64,000 nucleotides of DNA from Diacronema lutheri (lineage: Eukaryota > Haptophyta > Pavlovophyceae > Pavlovales > Pavlovaceae). Every line of letters starts with the position of its first letter. The first letter of the stretch is position 1. Below the pieces are notes generated by a model. It was not told the DNA's origin. It made no database searches and saw nothing but the letters and a program-made list of their open reading frames with translations. The position numbers were made by a program, and so were the translations under genes. Where the stretch lies: the NCBI GenBank assembly GCA_019448385.1, contig JAGTXO010000014.1, forward strand, positions 186,001 through 250,000, read 5' to 3'. This document shows positions 9,501-20,309 of this stretch, one piece after another.

Positions 9501-12077
9501 GCGCCCGCGCCGTCGCCGACGCCGACGCCGGCGCGCAGCCCGCAAACACCGCGGCGGCGGCGCTCGCTGATTGGCTCGAGACGCGCGCGCCCGTCGCGCT
9601 GTCAGTCGCCAACGACGGAGCTCCGCGCCTCGGCGCGCTCGACGCCGGCGCGGCGCGGCGCGCTCCGCGCGCGCTCGGCGCGCTCGCGCTGCGCCTCGGC
9701 GCGCTCGCAGCTCTCGACCCGCCCCTCTTCCAGCCGACCGCCGACCCGCTCGGCGACGGCGAGGTACCGCGCCGCGCCGCGCGCGCACCCACGACGGGCG
9801 CGCCACTGCTCGGCGCGGCCGACGCGCCGCCGCGCGTTGGTGCTCGCGCCGGCGACGCGGCGCGCGTCACCGCCGGCGCAGACGGCGGCGGGCGCGCCGG
9901 CGACGACGGCGGCGGCCGGCGAGCGTCGGAGGCTCCGCTCACGCCGGCGGAGGTCGCGGGCGTCGTCTGCGGCGCGATCGCGTTCACGCTCGCGGCCGAC
10001 CAGCTCGCCGCCGACACGATCGCGCGTCGCATCGGCGCGCGCGCCCCCGCCGTGCCGCCGAGCGCTGCGCTGCGCGCGCTCGCGCTGTGCGCGGCGCATG
10101 CGCGCGCCGAATTTGAAAGTGACGGCGCGTACGATGGCGCCGTGCTCTCGCCGCTGCGCGCGCTGCTCGCGCTCGGCGTCGCGCCCGACAGCTCGCATGT
10201 GGACGAGGAGGAGGGCGCGCGACTCCGGCGGCTCCACGCGCCCGACGCCTCGGAGTCTTTGAGCGCCGCCTCTCGCACCGTCACCGTGGGGCTCGCGCAC
10301 ACGGCAGAACGCCTGGCGGCCGCGGCCACGGCCGCGGCACTCGACGACGACGACGACGACGACGCGGGCGCGCGCACGGTGGCGGCCGCCGTCGCGGCGA
10401 GAGCCGCACATACCCTCGCACACGGCGCCGACGGCGCGGGCGGCGCAGCCATTGCTGTCCCGTCCGCACAGGCCGAGCGCGCCGCGCGGCCGCTTTTGGG
10501 GCTACGCGTCCTTCGGGGCCCATTGTTGCGCGCCGACATGGGCGAGCTGCTCGTGCGCGCGCTGTGCGCGTGCCCGACGCTCGCCGACGCGGTCGAGTGC
10601 GCGCGCGCGCTGTGCTGCGCTGCACTGGCGCACGCGCTCATCCCGACGCCCGCGGCCGCGGCCGCGCGCGCCGCGCTTAGCGGCGCGCCGAGCGCGGCAA
10701 ACGGCCAAGGCGGCACGATGGCGGTCGCCTCGCACATGGAGGCGGGGGCGAGCGTCGGCGCGGACGCGCTTGCCGCGCTGCGGCGGCTGCGCGCGCTGCT
10801 CGGCGAGACGCCCGGCGCGGGCGGCATGACGGTCGCACAGGCCGCGCGCGCAGCCGGCAATCATGCGCGCGACGACGACGCCGGCGACGACGACGACGAT
10901 GCGCGCTCGCTCGGCGCGGTGGCAGAGGTGGTGGCCCTCCTTCTGCGCCGCGCGCTCACGCTGCTTCGCGCGCTCGCCGAGAGCACAGCGCAGCGCCCGC
11001 ACGGCGGCCCCGCGCAGCTGCGCGCGCTCGGCGTGCGCGTGAACGATGGGGGCGGACCCGACGGCGCGGCCGATCGACTCGCGAGCGGCGGCGCGGCCGC
11101 GGTGGCACTCGAGGAGATGCAGCGGTTGCTCGGTGCGCCAACGGCCGTGGAGCTTGCCGCCGACGCACGCATGCTGTGCACTCTGCGCACGTGGGTGCGC
11201 GCGTACACGCCGAGTGCGACCGCGGACAATTTGCCACGCGAGGCGGCTGATGCGTTGCTCGGCGTGTACCGGCCGGGCGGCGCGGCGGCCGCGCGGCGCG
11301 CGGCGCTGCTCGAGTCGCCGGCGCGCGGCTTGACGCCGCACCGGCCACCGCGCGTGCAGCAGCTCGTGCAGCTCGCGCCCTCCTTCACGGAGGAGTACGC
11401 ACTGCAGTCCTCGCGCCTGTGCAGCCGGTGCCATTGCTGGCCCGATGAACCGGCCGTGTGCCTCTGCTGCGGCGCGCTGCTTTGCGCGGGCAGCGCGTGC
11501 TGCCGCGTGCGCGGCGTGGGCGAGCTCACGCTGCACGCGAGGACGTGCGGCCATGGTGTCGGCATCTTCTTCCTCCTCCACCGATGCGTTGTGCGCGCGC
11601 GCGCCGCGCGCCGCCGAGACGCGCCGTCGCCGCACGCCGGCCCACTCCGCGCGCGCCGTTGCCCGACGCGCGCGCTCAAAACGTGCGCGTCGCCATCGCG
11701 CGTCCGCTGCCCATCGTCGCCAGGCGCTCCTCATCCGCGGCTCGCGCGCTGCGTACGCGCCGTCGCCCTACGTCGACGCGCATGGCGACGAGGACCCGAT
11801 GCTCAAGCGCGGCAAGCCGCTCTTCTTGCACGCGGGGTGCGCAGCTCCACGGCGCCTCGCGGCGCGCGCCGCGTGCTGGGCTGGCGCGCTCCGCCGCCGC
11901 GTGCGCGCGCGCGCGGCGAGCAGCGCAAGCACCCTTGCCACGCGCGCCGCCGCGCGCCCCCCCGCGCGCAGGCGGATGGCGCAGCTCGAGGCGCTGTGGC
12001 TGACGCATGGCGTCGCAGCGGAGATCGTGCGCGTGATCAACACGTCGGAGCGCGTCATTCGCAACAACTACTACTGA
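4223..12077 (+). CDS. UBR-type E3 ubiquitin ligase (N-recognin, UBR1/2-like)
   Basis: Proposed exons are 4223-11590, 11724-11836 and 11972-12077, giving 2,528 residues. Residues 77-145 form a UBR box with the expected Cys/His pattern (CSYVFKSGDIAWNC, CDCGDEEAW, FCSRH), which binds type-1 N-degrons. About residues 270-330 (LHNTDVHTFEEV, then LIDRTGESVV) resemble the ClpS core that reads bulky N-terminal residues. About 1606-1750 is an expanded RING: CIIC, a long acidic insert, ACGHAVHRGCF and CPLCRRPC. The C-terminus has the UBR1-type autoinhibitory cap, with TCGHGVGIFF joined across the first intron to SPYVDAHGDED and then RMAQLEALWLTHG. The protein thus has the parts of the Arg/N-degron pathway ligase. 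Long Ala/Gly/Asp-rich inserts enlarge it beyond animal UBR1. The second intron is a multiple of three and is inferred from homology. Confidence 0.88.
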
Positions 12078-12094
12078 ATATAGGGCGGGTTCGG

Positions 12095-12234
12095 AACACT
12101 TCACGGCACCTTCTCTTTCGCTCGCTTCGTTCGTTGCCTCACGGCCCGGTGGGCCGTGAGGCACCTTCTCTTTCGTCCACCGGGCCGTGAGGCAACGAAC
12201 GAAGCGAGCGAAAGAGAGGGTGCCGTGAAGTGTT
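12095..12234. repeat. Near-perfect inverted repeat, 58-bp arms, 24-nt loop
   Basis: The left arm 12095-12152 and right arm 12177-12234 are reverse complements at 57 of 58 positions. The loop repeats part of the arm (GCCGTGAGGCACCTTCTCTTTCG), so several alternative foldbacks are possible. It begins 17 nt after the UBR stop codon and is followed by a poly-C tract. It could be a small foldback/MITE-like element or a strong RNA hairpin at the 3' end of the UBR transcript. Confidence 0.9.
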
Positions 12235-12247
12235 GCCTCACGCCCCC

Positions 12248-12248
<1 letters not shown>

Positions 12249-12292
<44 letters not shown>
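12249..12292. repeat. 44-nt poly-C tract
   Basis: Forty-four consecutive C residues, preceded by CGCCCCCT, lie in the gap between the UBR and Patched-like genes. It resembles the tract at 3459-3533. The true length may be uncertain in the assembly. Confidence 0.9.
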
Positions 12293-12293
<1 letters not shown>

Positions 12294-12391
12294 CTGACCC
12301 GCTGACCCGCAAGCTTGCATGTCTCAGTTGCTCGAGTTTCGATGGATGATTGTTCAATCGATCACAATCGGCTCAGGGCCAGGGGATAGAC

Positions 12392-15300
12392 ATGTGGACG
12401 GCCAGCCACGCGCAGTTTGCAAGCACGCGGGTGCATCCGTTCGCCAGGCTGCTCTCGCGACGGCCGCGCCAGATGCTCGTGTCGCTATACGTCGTCTACG
12501 TTGTGCTCAGCATCGCTGGTGTGCGCGTGGTAAAGGTGCGACCGCGCGCGCGAATCGCATCGCTTCCGCGCGGCGCGCCGCGGTTCCCCGCCAAAGCCTC
12601 CCCGCCATCGGCGCGCGGCGCGCGCGGGCCGGCCGCAGGTGAGCTTTGGCAGCCCATCCGGGCGCAATGCCTATTCGCCCTCCAGAGCCATCGAGACGTA
12701 CCGCATGGACATGTACATCAACGCGCAGGACACGGTCTCGGTCACGTCCGGCACGACGGAGCAGCAGACCCACGCCTTCCCCGGCTTCCAGCTCATGTTT
12801 GAGGTCGTTCGGCCGGATGGCGCGCCCAACGTCGACGCAGACATTTTTACGCCCGACAATCTCGCGCTCATGCGGCGCGCGCAGCAGACGATTGAGCGCG
12901 CGCCGGGCTTTACTGAACACTGCCTACGATGCCCGTTCGACGAGCCACGCGCGTGCACGCTCGCCAAGCGCGCGATGGCGGCTGCGCATGCGCTCGTCAA
13001 CGCGCTCAGCAACGCGTCGGCGTCAGACATCGGTGCGGCCGCGACAGGTGCGGCGCAGCACACCGTCGCGCTGTGCAACGAGGTGCGCCAGACGTGCCCA
13101 ATCTCGGAGTGCGCGGCGCAGGCTCGGGCGTCTGTCGAAGCGAACTCGCATCTCGGCGGCGCGCTCAGCGAGCTGCGCGAGCTGGCGGGCGCATGTGTCC
13201 TTGGCGGCGCAATCCAAGCGCGCAACGGTGTATGCGCGACCACGCCCGGCTGCGGCGGGGCGCGCAAAGGCGCGCCGCGCTGCCAGCGCACCTACTCGCC
13301 GCTCGCCTACTTCTACTCCGACGACGGCTACGAGCGCGGCCAGAACGACGACATTCCAAATGGCTGGCGCGCGCTTGATTCGGAGATCGAGCTGCCGCAG
13401 ACGTCGGAGCTCGCGCGGCGCATTTCGTGGGCGCCCGCCTCCTTCTTCCTGCCGCGTGAGTACGACAAGGGCGACCGGCGGACGCACCGGACGCGACTGC
13501 AGGTTGTGCTCGGATTGCCCCTTGAGGGCCACCCGGACGTCAACGACCGGCGCGAAGAGCAGGAGGACAAGGCGAACGCGTGGCTCATACGCACATACCC
13601 GCGCCTTGAGGCGCTGCGCGCGGAATACGAGGCCGCCAACTACTCGATGCGGCTGCGCTGGGTCGCGAGCGACGACGTGGTCAACTACGTTTTTAGGGAG
13701 ATTTTGAACGCAGACATTCGGTACGCAATCTGTGCGCTGCTCTTCGTCGGATGCTACGTGGCCTGCCACACACGCTCGCTTTTCGTCTCGGCGGTCTCGA
13801 TGGCCGGCGTCATGCTCTGCTTCACTGTCGGCACCTTCTGGAGCATCCAAGTCTGCGGCATCACCTTCTTTGGTGTGAAGCCGAGTGGACGGCGCGCGAG
13901 GGCGTGCGCCGCGGCGAGCGTCGCACAGCGCATGCGCATTCACACCGCACCGCGCCGCGCATGTGCACCCGCGGCGTGCAGACCCGCTCAACATCTTCTT
14001 GCTTTATGTCGTGGTCGGCCTCGGCGCTGACGGGATCTTCATCGTCTTCGACGCGTTCGAGCAGTCGCGCGGCGGGATGGTCTACTGGCGGCTGCACCAT
14101 GGCGAGGAGGAGGCGGGTGTGTACCGCATGTCCTACGTCTGGCGGCGCACGTCCAAGGCGATGCTCGCGACCAATCTTACGACGGCGCTCGCGTTCGTCG
14201 CGAACGTGCCTGCGGCTGTGATGCCCATGAGCGCGTTCGGGGCACTCGCGACCTTTGTCATCGTGCATAATATGCTGCTGGACGTGGTGGCCGTGCCGTG
14301 CATCGTTGTCATTTGGGAGCAATCGCTTCGCAGCAAGCGCGCCTGCTGCCGCACGCCAAGCAGGCGCGCGGACGTCGCGTCGGTCACAGGCGCCGGCGTC
14401 GAGCGCGCCGGCGCGCCGGTGATCACACCGGCCGGCGGCTCGCGCAAGGCCACGGAGTGCCGCGGCGCGCGCGCGCTGGACGAGTCGGCAGAGGGCGCCA
14501 TCGCCGCCGCGGCCGCCGCCACGCGCGAAGAGTCCGGGCCGCACGTACCCAAGCGCGTGGAGGCCTTCTTTGCCAACGTGTACGCGCCGTTTGTGATTCG
14601 GTTCCGCGCGTCGATCGCGCTTGTCAGTGTGGCGGTTGTCGGGGTGTTCCTCGCGCACGCAGCGCGGCTCGAGGCGGCGCGGGAGCCGCCGCAATTCCTG
14701 CCTGACGACAACCCGCTCTGGATCGCGCTCACATCGCTGCGCGACGGCTGGCGCGCGTCGGAAAGCGACCCGCGCTCGGAGCTCTACCTGATCTGGGGCA
14801 TCAAGGCCAACGAGTACGGCCGATACACAAGCTACCAGTTTGGGACGGACGCGTGCGACGGCGGGCCGTGCGGCGAGGCCGTCTGGGACGACTTCGACCC
14901 GTCGCCCCCCGACGTGCAGCGCTACCTCGCGCGCGCGTGCGACGACGCGCGCGAGCTACGCGCGCCCGGTGCAGGCGACGCCGAGTTCATTGAGCAGCAG
15001 CGGATCTCGGCATGCCTGATGCACGATTTTCGCGCGTGGCTCGCCGAGTCGTCGACTGCATTCCCCGTCGAGCCCGCCGACCGCTTCTGGCGCGAGATGC
15101 ACGAGTTCCTTCGGCCGCCGTCGGACGGGCGAAGCGCAGGCCGAGGGTACCGCCACATCGAACGCAAACTCACGCGCGTCGGCACCGATGGCGCGGCGCG
15201 CATGTTCTTCCTGATCTCGGCGGTCGAGACGAGCTTCAAGCCCGAACTCTTCTACTCGGTGCCTGAGGTCCTGCGCGCGCGCGACGCCGACTATGCATTC

Positions 15301-16023
15301 GAGGCCAAGCAGAACACCAAGCGGCCGCAGGGGCTCACGCCCTTCTTCGTGTCAACGTCGAGCGGCCTCTTCACGGCGATGCGCATGCAGCAGGCGTACG
15401 TCTCATCAACGTTCAGAGGCGTGTTGGTGGCACTCTGCCTCGCGCTCGCCTTGCTCGTCGCCTTTGTGGGCAACGTGATCGTTGCGCTCGTCGCCTTCGC
15501 GTGCATTACGAGCGTCGTCGGCTGCACGCTCGGTGCGATCGTCATGCTCAGCTGGTCGCTCGGCCCGATCGAGGCGATCTGCGCGACGATCGTCACGGGG
15601 TTCAGCGTGGACTTTTGCGTGCACTACGCGCTCGCGTACTGCGAAGCGCCCGAGCGCACGCGCCACGAGCGGCTCACGCGCGCTCTCGTCGAGATGGGCA
15701 TCTCGGTGCAGTCGGGCGCGATCACGACGATGGGTGCGTCGGCCTTCTTGCTTGCGACCAACATCCGCTTCCTCTTCCAGTTTGGCGTTTTCATGCTCCT
15801 GACGGTGGCCTTCTCGCTCGTCGTTGCCAACCTGCTCTTCACGTCCCTCATCGCCATCGTCGGACCGCAGGACGATGTCGGGTCCGTCCGCGCGCTGTGC
15901 GCGCGCGTGCGCGCGAGCTGCGCGAACGGATCGCGCGAGCGCCAGCCCGAGGCAAGTACGCCAGCAGCGGCGACGCTCCCCGGGCGAGTGAGCAGGGGGA
16001 ACGTGCACGGGGCTGAGGCGTGA
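12392..16023 (+). CDS. Patched/Dispatched-type RND transporter with sterol-sensing domain
   Basis: Exons 12392-12535, 12639-13872 and 13982-16023 join in frame to 1,139 residues. One TM helix (MLVSLYVVYVVLSIAGV) precedes a large extracytoplasmic loop of about 310 residues with many Cys. Then come five TM helices containing VVGLGADGIFIVFDAFEQS, the sterol-sensing region with the conserved intramembrane Asp. A second loop and six more helices follow, including VTGFSVDFCVHYALAY, the equivalent Asp-bearing helix shared with Dispatched, Patched and NPC1. This 12-TM, two-fold RND architecture implies cation-driven export of a lipid or sterol-like cargo; the cargo is not known. It ends 196 nt from the convergent malate dehydrogenase gene. 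Splice sites are GTGCGA/CAG and GTGTGA/CAG. Confidence 0.85.
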
Positions 16024-16219
16024 CGACCGACGAACGTAGCGGGCGAGAGATCGCAGCGCAGCGTCAATCCACTACCGCGTTGTTCTCAAAAATGCAGTGC
16101 GAGGCGGCAGGCGGGCAGCAGCCTCAGCAGACTCGAGAGCTCGGCAGGGCGAGCCAACCGACCTCCCTCTTGGACTCACGCCTCAGGCGCGGCCGCGCGC
16201 ACGCGTGCGCGAACCAACT

Positions 16220-17218
16220 TTACTCCGCCGCCGCCGCAAGGGCGTCCTGCAGCTCGGCCGCGAGCTCATCCTCGGTCGCCTTCATCATGCCGCGCGAGTA
16301 GTCGTCAATCTCAAGGCCCTGCACAATCTGGAAGGCGCCGCCGCCGGTGCACGCGCACGGGAACGAGTAGACGAGGCCGGGCTGGACGCCGTACGAACCG
16401 TCGGACGCGACGCCCATCGACACCCAGTCGTCTGCGCCGTTGAGCAGGTCGTGCAGGTGGTCCGAGATGGCCTTGGCGGCGCTCATCGCCGACGAGAGCT
16501 TGCGTGCTTTGATGATCGCAGCGCCGCGCTTCTGCACGCACGCGATAAGGTCGCCACGCAACCAAGCCGTGTCGTCGGCGGAGGGGAGCGCCTCGCCAAC
16601 GGGCGTGCCGGCGATCGTCGCGCGTGACGCGTCGGGAAACTGCGTGCTCGAGTGGTTGCCCCAGATGACAGCGTGCCGCACGTCGTCGAGTCGCGCGCCC
16701 GCGCGGAGCGCGAGCTGTGAGTTGAGGCGGTTGTGGTCGAGGCGCGTGAGCGCGGTCACGTTCTGCGCGGGGATCGTCGGTGCCGCGTTGCGCGCGAGGA
16801 TCGCCGCATTCGTGTTCGCCGGGTTGCCCACGACGAGGACCTTGCATGTCGGCTTGCCGACTCGCGCGAGCGACTTGCCCGCCTCGGCGAAAATGTGGCA
16901 GTTCTTCTTGAGCAGGTCGGCGCGCTCCATGCCGTCTTTGCGCGGAAACGCGCCGAGCATCACCGCCACATCCGCGCCGGTAAACGCCGTCTCCTGGTCG
17001 TCCGTCGTGAGCACGCGGCCGAGCGTTGGCAGGCGGAGGTCCTCGAGCTCGAGCTTGACGCCGCCGAGCGCCTCGAGCGCGGGCGTCACGTCGAGCAGGT
17101 GTAGGTTGACCTTGACGCGCGCGCCAAAAATGGTGCCGTCGAGCAGGCGCGGCAGCAGCGAGTAGGCGATCTGGCCCGCGGCGCCCGTCACGGCGACCGT
17201 CACGTCGGGCGCGGACAT
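16220..17218 (-). CDS. MDH1: Malate dehydrogenase, cytosolic type
   Basis: This is a 332-residue enzyme starting MSAPDVTVAVTGAAGQIAYS. The Rossmann glycine motif (TGAAGQI), LGAFPRKDGMERADLL, VVGNPANTNA, TRLDHNRLNSQLA and the active-site segment VIWGNHSSTQFPD are all intact, matching the eukaryotic cytosolic MDH family that interconverts malate and oxaloacetate with NAD(H). No targeting peptide precedes the ATG chosen here. The frame stays open upstream to 17365, which would add about 49 residues overlapping the divergent glycosyltransferase gene and is unlikely to be real. Length is typical of the family. The start codons of this gene and its divergent neighbour are 43 nt apart. Confidence 0.93.
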   Translation of the reverse strand: MSAPDVTVAVTGAAGQIAYSLLPRLLDGTIFGARVKVNLHLLDVTPALEALGGVKLELEDLRLPTLGRVLTTDDQETAFTGADVAVMLGAFPRKDGMERADLLKKNCHIFAEAGKSLARVGKPTCKVLVVGNPANTNAAILARNAAPTIPAQNVTALTRLDHNRLNSQLALRAGARLDDVRHAVIWGNHSSTQFPDASRATIAGTPVGEALPSADDTAWLRGDLIACVQKRGAAIIKARKLSSAMSAAKAISDHLHDLLNGADDWVSMGVASDGSYGVQPGLVYSFPCACTGGGAFQIVQGLEIDDYSRGMMKATEDELAAELQDALAAAAE

Positions 17219-17261
17219 TCTTGGTGGGCAGAGGACGGCCGATCTGCTTTGACGAAACCAG

Positions 17262-18551
17262 ATGGCGGCGCCTCCTCGCCTGCAGGGCCTGCCTGCCTCG
17301 AACACGAAAAGGGCGGCAAAAAAAATGTTCTCCACGCGTGCAGCCGACACGCGCCAGCGCTCCACGTCGCTCCTCGCCGCGCTCCTCCTTGTTCAAGCGT
17401 TCGGCGCGACGCCAATCGCACCGCCGCAGCGCTTTGTCCTCTTCTCGCGCGTTTTCGAGGACGGCCCATACTCAGCGTTCTTCGTCGACTACCATCTCGC
17501 GCTGGGCTTTGACACGATCATCCTGCTCGACGCGCGTCGGGGCGGCCAACCGCGTGTCAGCTTTGCGCAACCACACCGCGTGCACGTCCACCGCGTTCGC
17601 AACGCTGGCAATGATCTTCTCGCAGAGCATTTTGCGCTCGTCGTCGCGTCGCGCGCCGAATGGGTCTTCGTCGCCGACAGCGACGAGTTCTTGCTCGTCG
17701 ATGAGCCGACGATCGGCGCATACGTGGACCGCGTCGAACGCGCGCACGGCCCTATCGACGTCTTTTCCTTCCGCTGGGCGATGATCGATTACTTTGCGCC
17801 GCGCTGCGCGCACGAGGTCGATTTTGTGCGATTCGTGCGCGCCGAGTGCTGCACGCCGCACTTTTTGCACAAGCAGCTCTCGCGCGTGGCCAAAGTCAGG
17901 GGTCTCACGCCGCACTGCGCGAGCTGGCGCGACCCGTCCATGCCGCTGCGCGTCTTTCATGACGGCGTCGCACTTACCGCTGCGCGCCCAAACGCGCTCT
18001 GCCGCACGGTAAATGCGGCGAACAGCACCACGCCGCCGCGATATGCCACGTCGGTGGTGCACGTGCACACTCGTTCAATCACCGACCTGCTGATCAAGGC
18101 GCTGCGCACCACCCTCAGCAGAAAGCGCCTGCGAAATCCGCACCGCCTCGTCGAGCTGATGCGAGCTGCGCCCGTCGTACCGCGCGACGAGCTGCTCGGC
18201 GCGTTCCTTGCGGCGGTCGGCAACAAGGCGGCGCTCCCACTCGCAAACATGGCGACTATTCCACGCCGCTTTGACGCGCAGCACGGCGCCGGCGTGGCCG
18301 CGCACCTCGTGCGCCAGCGCCTCGCACGTCTGCTGCCTCACGCACCCACCATTGCTACGCGGCGCGGCATCTGCACGCAGCACCTCGAACGACACGCCGT
18401 CCGCGCGCTGCTTGCCGAACTTACCAACGCGACGGTCAGCGTGCCTGAGTACAACCGCTTCGCCGCGGCGGTCGCCGCCGCGTACATCCGAGAGCGTCAA
18501 GTGTACGAGCGCAACCGCGCGCGGCACGTGCTGCGGGTCAAAGCCATGTAA
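17262..18551 (+). CDS. Glycosyltransferase family 2/92-like protein
   Basis: This is 429 residues. An N-terminal hydrophobic stretch (STSLLAALLLVQAFGA) suggests a signal peptide or type II membrane anchor, so a Golgi/ER lumenal enzyme is inferred. RFVLFSRVFEDGPYSAFFVDYHLALGFDTIILLD looks like the first Rossmann strands of a GT-A fold (quoted in part: FVDYHLALGFDTIILLD), and WVFVADSDEFLLV supplies the DxD-like metal-binding motif seen in GT92/GT2-type enzymes. The middle contains many Cys and His. A second ATG at 17324 is an alternative start that would leave the hydrophobic stretch nearer the N-terminus. The sugar donor and acceptor cannot be deduced. Confidence 0.7.
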   Translation: MAAPPRLQGLPASNTKRAAKKMFSTRAADTRQRSTSLLAALLLVQAFGATPIAPPQRFVLFSRVFEDGPYSAFFVDYHLALGFDTIILLDARRGGQPRVSFAQPHRVHVHRVRNAGNDLLAEHFALVVASRAEWVFVADSDEFLLVDEPTIGAYVDRVERAHGPIDVFSFRWAMIDYFAPRCAHEVDFVRFVRAECCTPHFLHKQLSRVAKVRGLTPHCASWRDPSMPLRVFHDGVALTAARPNALCRTVNAANSTTPPRYATSVVHVHTRSITDLLIKALRTTLSRKRLRNPHRLVELMRAAPVVPRDELLGAFLAAVGNKAALPLANMATIPRRFDAQHGAGVAAHLVRQRLARLLPHAPTIATRRGICTQHLERHAVRALLAELTNATVSVPEYNRFAAAVAAAYIRERQVYERNRARHVLRVKAM

Positions 18552-18624
18552 CGCAATCAGAATTGGGGGGCCAGACGCACGATCGGTGAGGCTCACAGAC
18601 GCGTGCGCGTCGTGGTCGAGCCAT

Positions 18625-18704
18625 GGTCGCCCATCATCTCGACGCCCGGTCGTGCGCGAGCGCCCGGTCGTGGTGGTTGCCCATCATCTTGACGCTTGGC
18701 CGTG
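18625..18704. repeat. Two copies of a 30-bp motif, 50-bp period
   Basis: Copies at 18625-18654 and 18675-18704 share GG(T)NGCCCATCATCT with GACGC, then GG(C/T)CGTG, with a few substitutions. They lie between the convergent glycosyltransferase gene and the small gene at 18751. No function is evident. Confidence 0.7.
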
Positions 18705-18750
18705 TGACTGCGTCGCGCTGGACTGCGCCGGCGCTCCGTGAACGAGTCGA

Positions 18751-18981
18751 TCAGTCGCCCATGCACACCTCGCGCGCTTGGTCGGCAGTCGACGCCGACG
18801 GCGCGGCGTAGCCGTACGACGGCGACGGCGCGTCGGCGGTCGCGGCGGCCTTGAACTTCTCGCTTGCGCGTGACACGAGCTTGGGGGCTTGGTGCGCCTT
18901 CTCGCCGCCCTCGGCGAACCAGGCCGCGAGGCCAGCGGCCGCCGCCGCGCCGATCAGGAAGGTTGTCGCCTTGGTGGACAT
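18751..18981 (-). CDS. Small single-TM protein, unknown function
   Basis: This is 76 residues from ATG: MSTKATTFLIGAAAAAGLAAW forms one hydrophobic segment, followed by a polar tail that includes EKFKAAATADAPSPSYGYAAP. It begins with ATG, has a full stop, and sits alone between two other genes on a strand with no competing candidate. Small single-span proteins of this kind occur in mitochondrial and plastid membranes, but no family is recognised. It could also be a chance frame, since such frames are common at this GC content. Confidence 0.4.
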   Translation of the reverse strand: MSTKATTFLIGAAAAAGLAAWFAEGGEKAHQAPKLVSRASEKFKAAATADAPSPSYGYAAPSASTADQAREVCMGD

Positions 18982-19225
18982 CAGGCCGTCCTACTTTTCC
19001 TTCGTCGCGCGGCAAGCTCACCTGCGGACGAACCCCGGATAGGCGGCGGACAGCCGGACTTTCATTTTCACAGTCTAACACCAGCTGACTCAGCTCGGGC
19101 CGCGCGGGCGAGCCGCTTCCGGCTTCCGCCCTTCCGGACAGCGAGCGAGCTGCGCGCAGCTCCAACTCCGCACGCGCGCTCGTCGCGAACCGCCGACGAG
19201 GCGCCGCGCACCAAAGCGGCCGCGC

Positions 19226-20251
19226 TCATGCGCGCGGTGGCGCGTGCACAACACTGAGAATCCACTTGGAGATGGCATGCTTGATGACGGGCTCCTGCAG
19301 CAGCCCGAGGAGTGTGATGCGCTCGCGCTCGTCCCGCGTGAGCAGCCGCGGCACGAGCGCGCGCAGCTCGGGCGAGTAGGCGTCGGGCAGTGCGTTTGCG
19401 AGCTTGACCTGCTCGATGTTCAAGTAGAGCTGCGGGAAGCTGTCGGCCTTGAAGGCGTACTCGAGCGTCATCAGCTCGACGAGCACGCAGCCCAGGCCCC
19501 ATACGTCGCTCGCGTACCCGTACGCCTCGCCGCGTAAGATCTCGGGCGACATGTAGAGCGGCGTGCCGGTCGTCGTGTGCGCGAGCCCGTCGTCCGTATC
19601 GATGATCAGCTTCGAGATGCCAAAATCGCCGATCTTGATGCAGCCGGCGGGGGTGAGGAAGATGTTGGCTGTCTTGAGGTCGCGGTGCAGGATGCCGCGC
19701 GAGTGCAGGTGCATCAGCCCAAGCGCCATGTGGCCGATCCACAGGATGATCCTGCTCTCCGAGATCGGGCAGCCGCTCTCGCGCGCAAGCTTGATCTGGT
19801 GGCCGAGCGTGCCGCCGTCGGCGTAGTCCATCACGATGCAGAGCTTCACCTTGCAGCGCCCGCCCCGGTTAAGCTCAAGGATATCCGCCGCTGTGCGCCA
19901 CTCGAGGCCCCCACCCTCCGTTTGATCGGCGGCCGCGACGACGATCCGGAACGACGCGTGTGCGCCACCGTGCTCGGCGACGCTAATCCACGCCTCATGG
20001 AAGCGGATGATGTTGCCGTGATTGATCGCGAGTGCCAGGTTCACCACCTCGCCACACGCCCGCTCGAAGGAGCTTGCGCCCATCTTGGATACGTCGTTCT
20101 CCTTGAGCACGAGCTTGACGCCGTCCGCGCGGCGCTCGACAACGTTGACCGAGCCCTGCGCGCCGCTGCCAAGGTAACTGCGCAATGCGTACGACTCATT
20201 TGGGTCAGCCTCCACGAGGACAAACTTGGTGACGATCGCCGCCTCAGGCAT
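19226..20251 (-). CDS. NEK-like serine/threonine protein kinase
   Basis: This is 341 residues from the ATG at 20251; the in-frame codon at 20266 is GTG. All kinase landmarks are intact: glycine loop LGSGAQGSV (about 27-35), the VLK lysine at about 50, catalytic loop HRDLKTANIFL, DFGISKLI, activation-segment end GTPLYMSPEIL and SDVWGLGCVLVELMTL. A NEK-type assignment rests on HRDLKTANIFL, DFGISK and the YMSPE segment. There is an insert of about 35 residues between strands 4 and 5, rich in Gly and Glu. The catalytic domain occupies nearly the whole protein, with no regulatory tail. Related kinases act in cell-cycle and ciliary control; that role is inferred by family only. Confidence 0.85.
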   Translation of the reverse strand: MPEAAIVTKFVLVEADPNESYALRSYLGSGAQGSVNVVERRADGVKLVLKENDVSKMGASSFERACGEVVNLALAINHGNIIRFHEAWISVAEHGGAHASFRIVVAAADQTEGGGLEWRTAADILELNRGGRCKVKLCIVMDYADGGTLGHQIKLARESGCPISESRIILWIGHMALGLMHLHSRGILHRDLKTANIFLTPAGCIKIGDFGISKLIIDTDDGLAHTTTGTPLYMSPEILRGEAYGYASDVWGLGCVLVELMTLEYAFKADSFPQLYLNIEQVKLANALPDAYSPELRALVPRLLTRDERERITLLGLLQEPVIKHAISKWILSVVHAPPRA

Positions 20252-20309
20252 GTCGCGCGTGCGCACGGGGGTGGCGCCTGTGGCCGGAGGTGTCGTCGGC
20301 GCGCGTTTG

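Noticed and set aside
7165-10860. A 1,231-codon open frame on the minus strand inside the UBR gene
   Set aside because: It is composed of Ala/Arg/Ser/Pro-rich sequence without any motif and lies exactly opposite a frame with clear UBR and RING domains; such shadows are expected at this GC content.
17219-17365. An N-terminal extension of malate dehydrogenase
   Set aside because: It would overlap the divergent glycosyltransferase gene, has no targeting character and is not needed for a complete enzyme.
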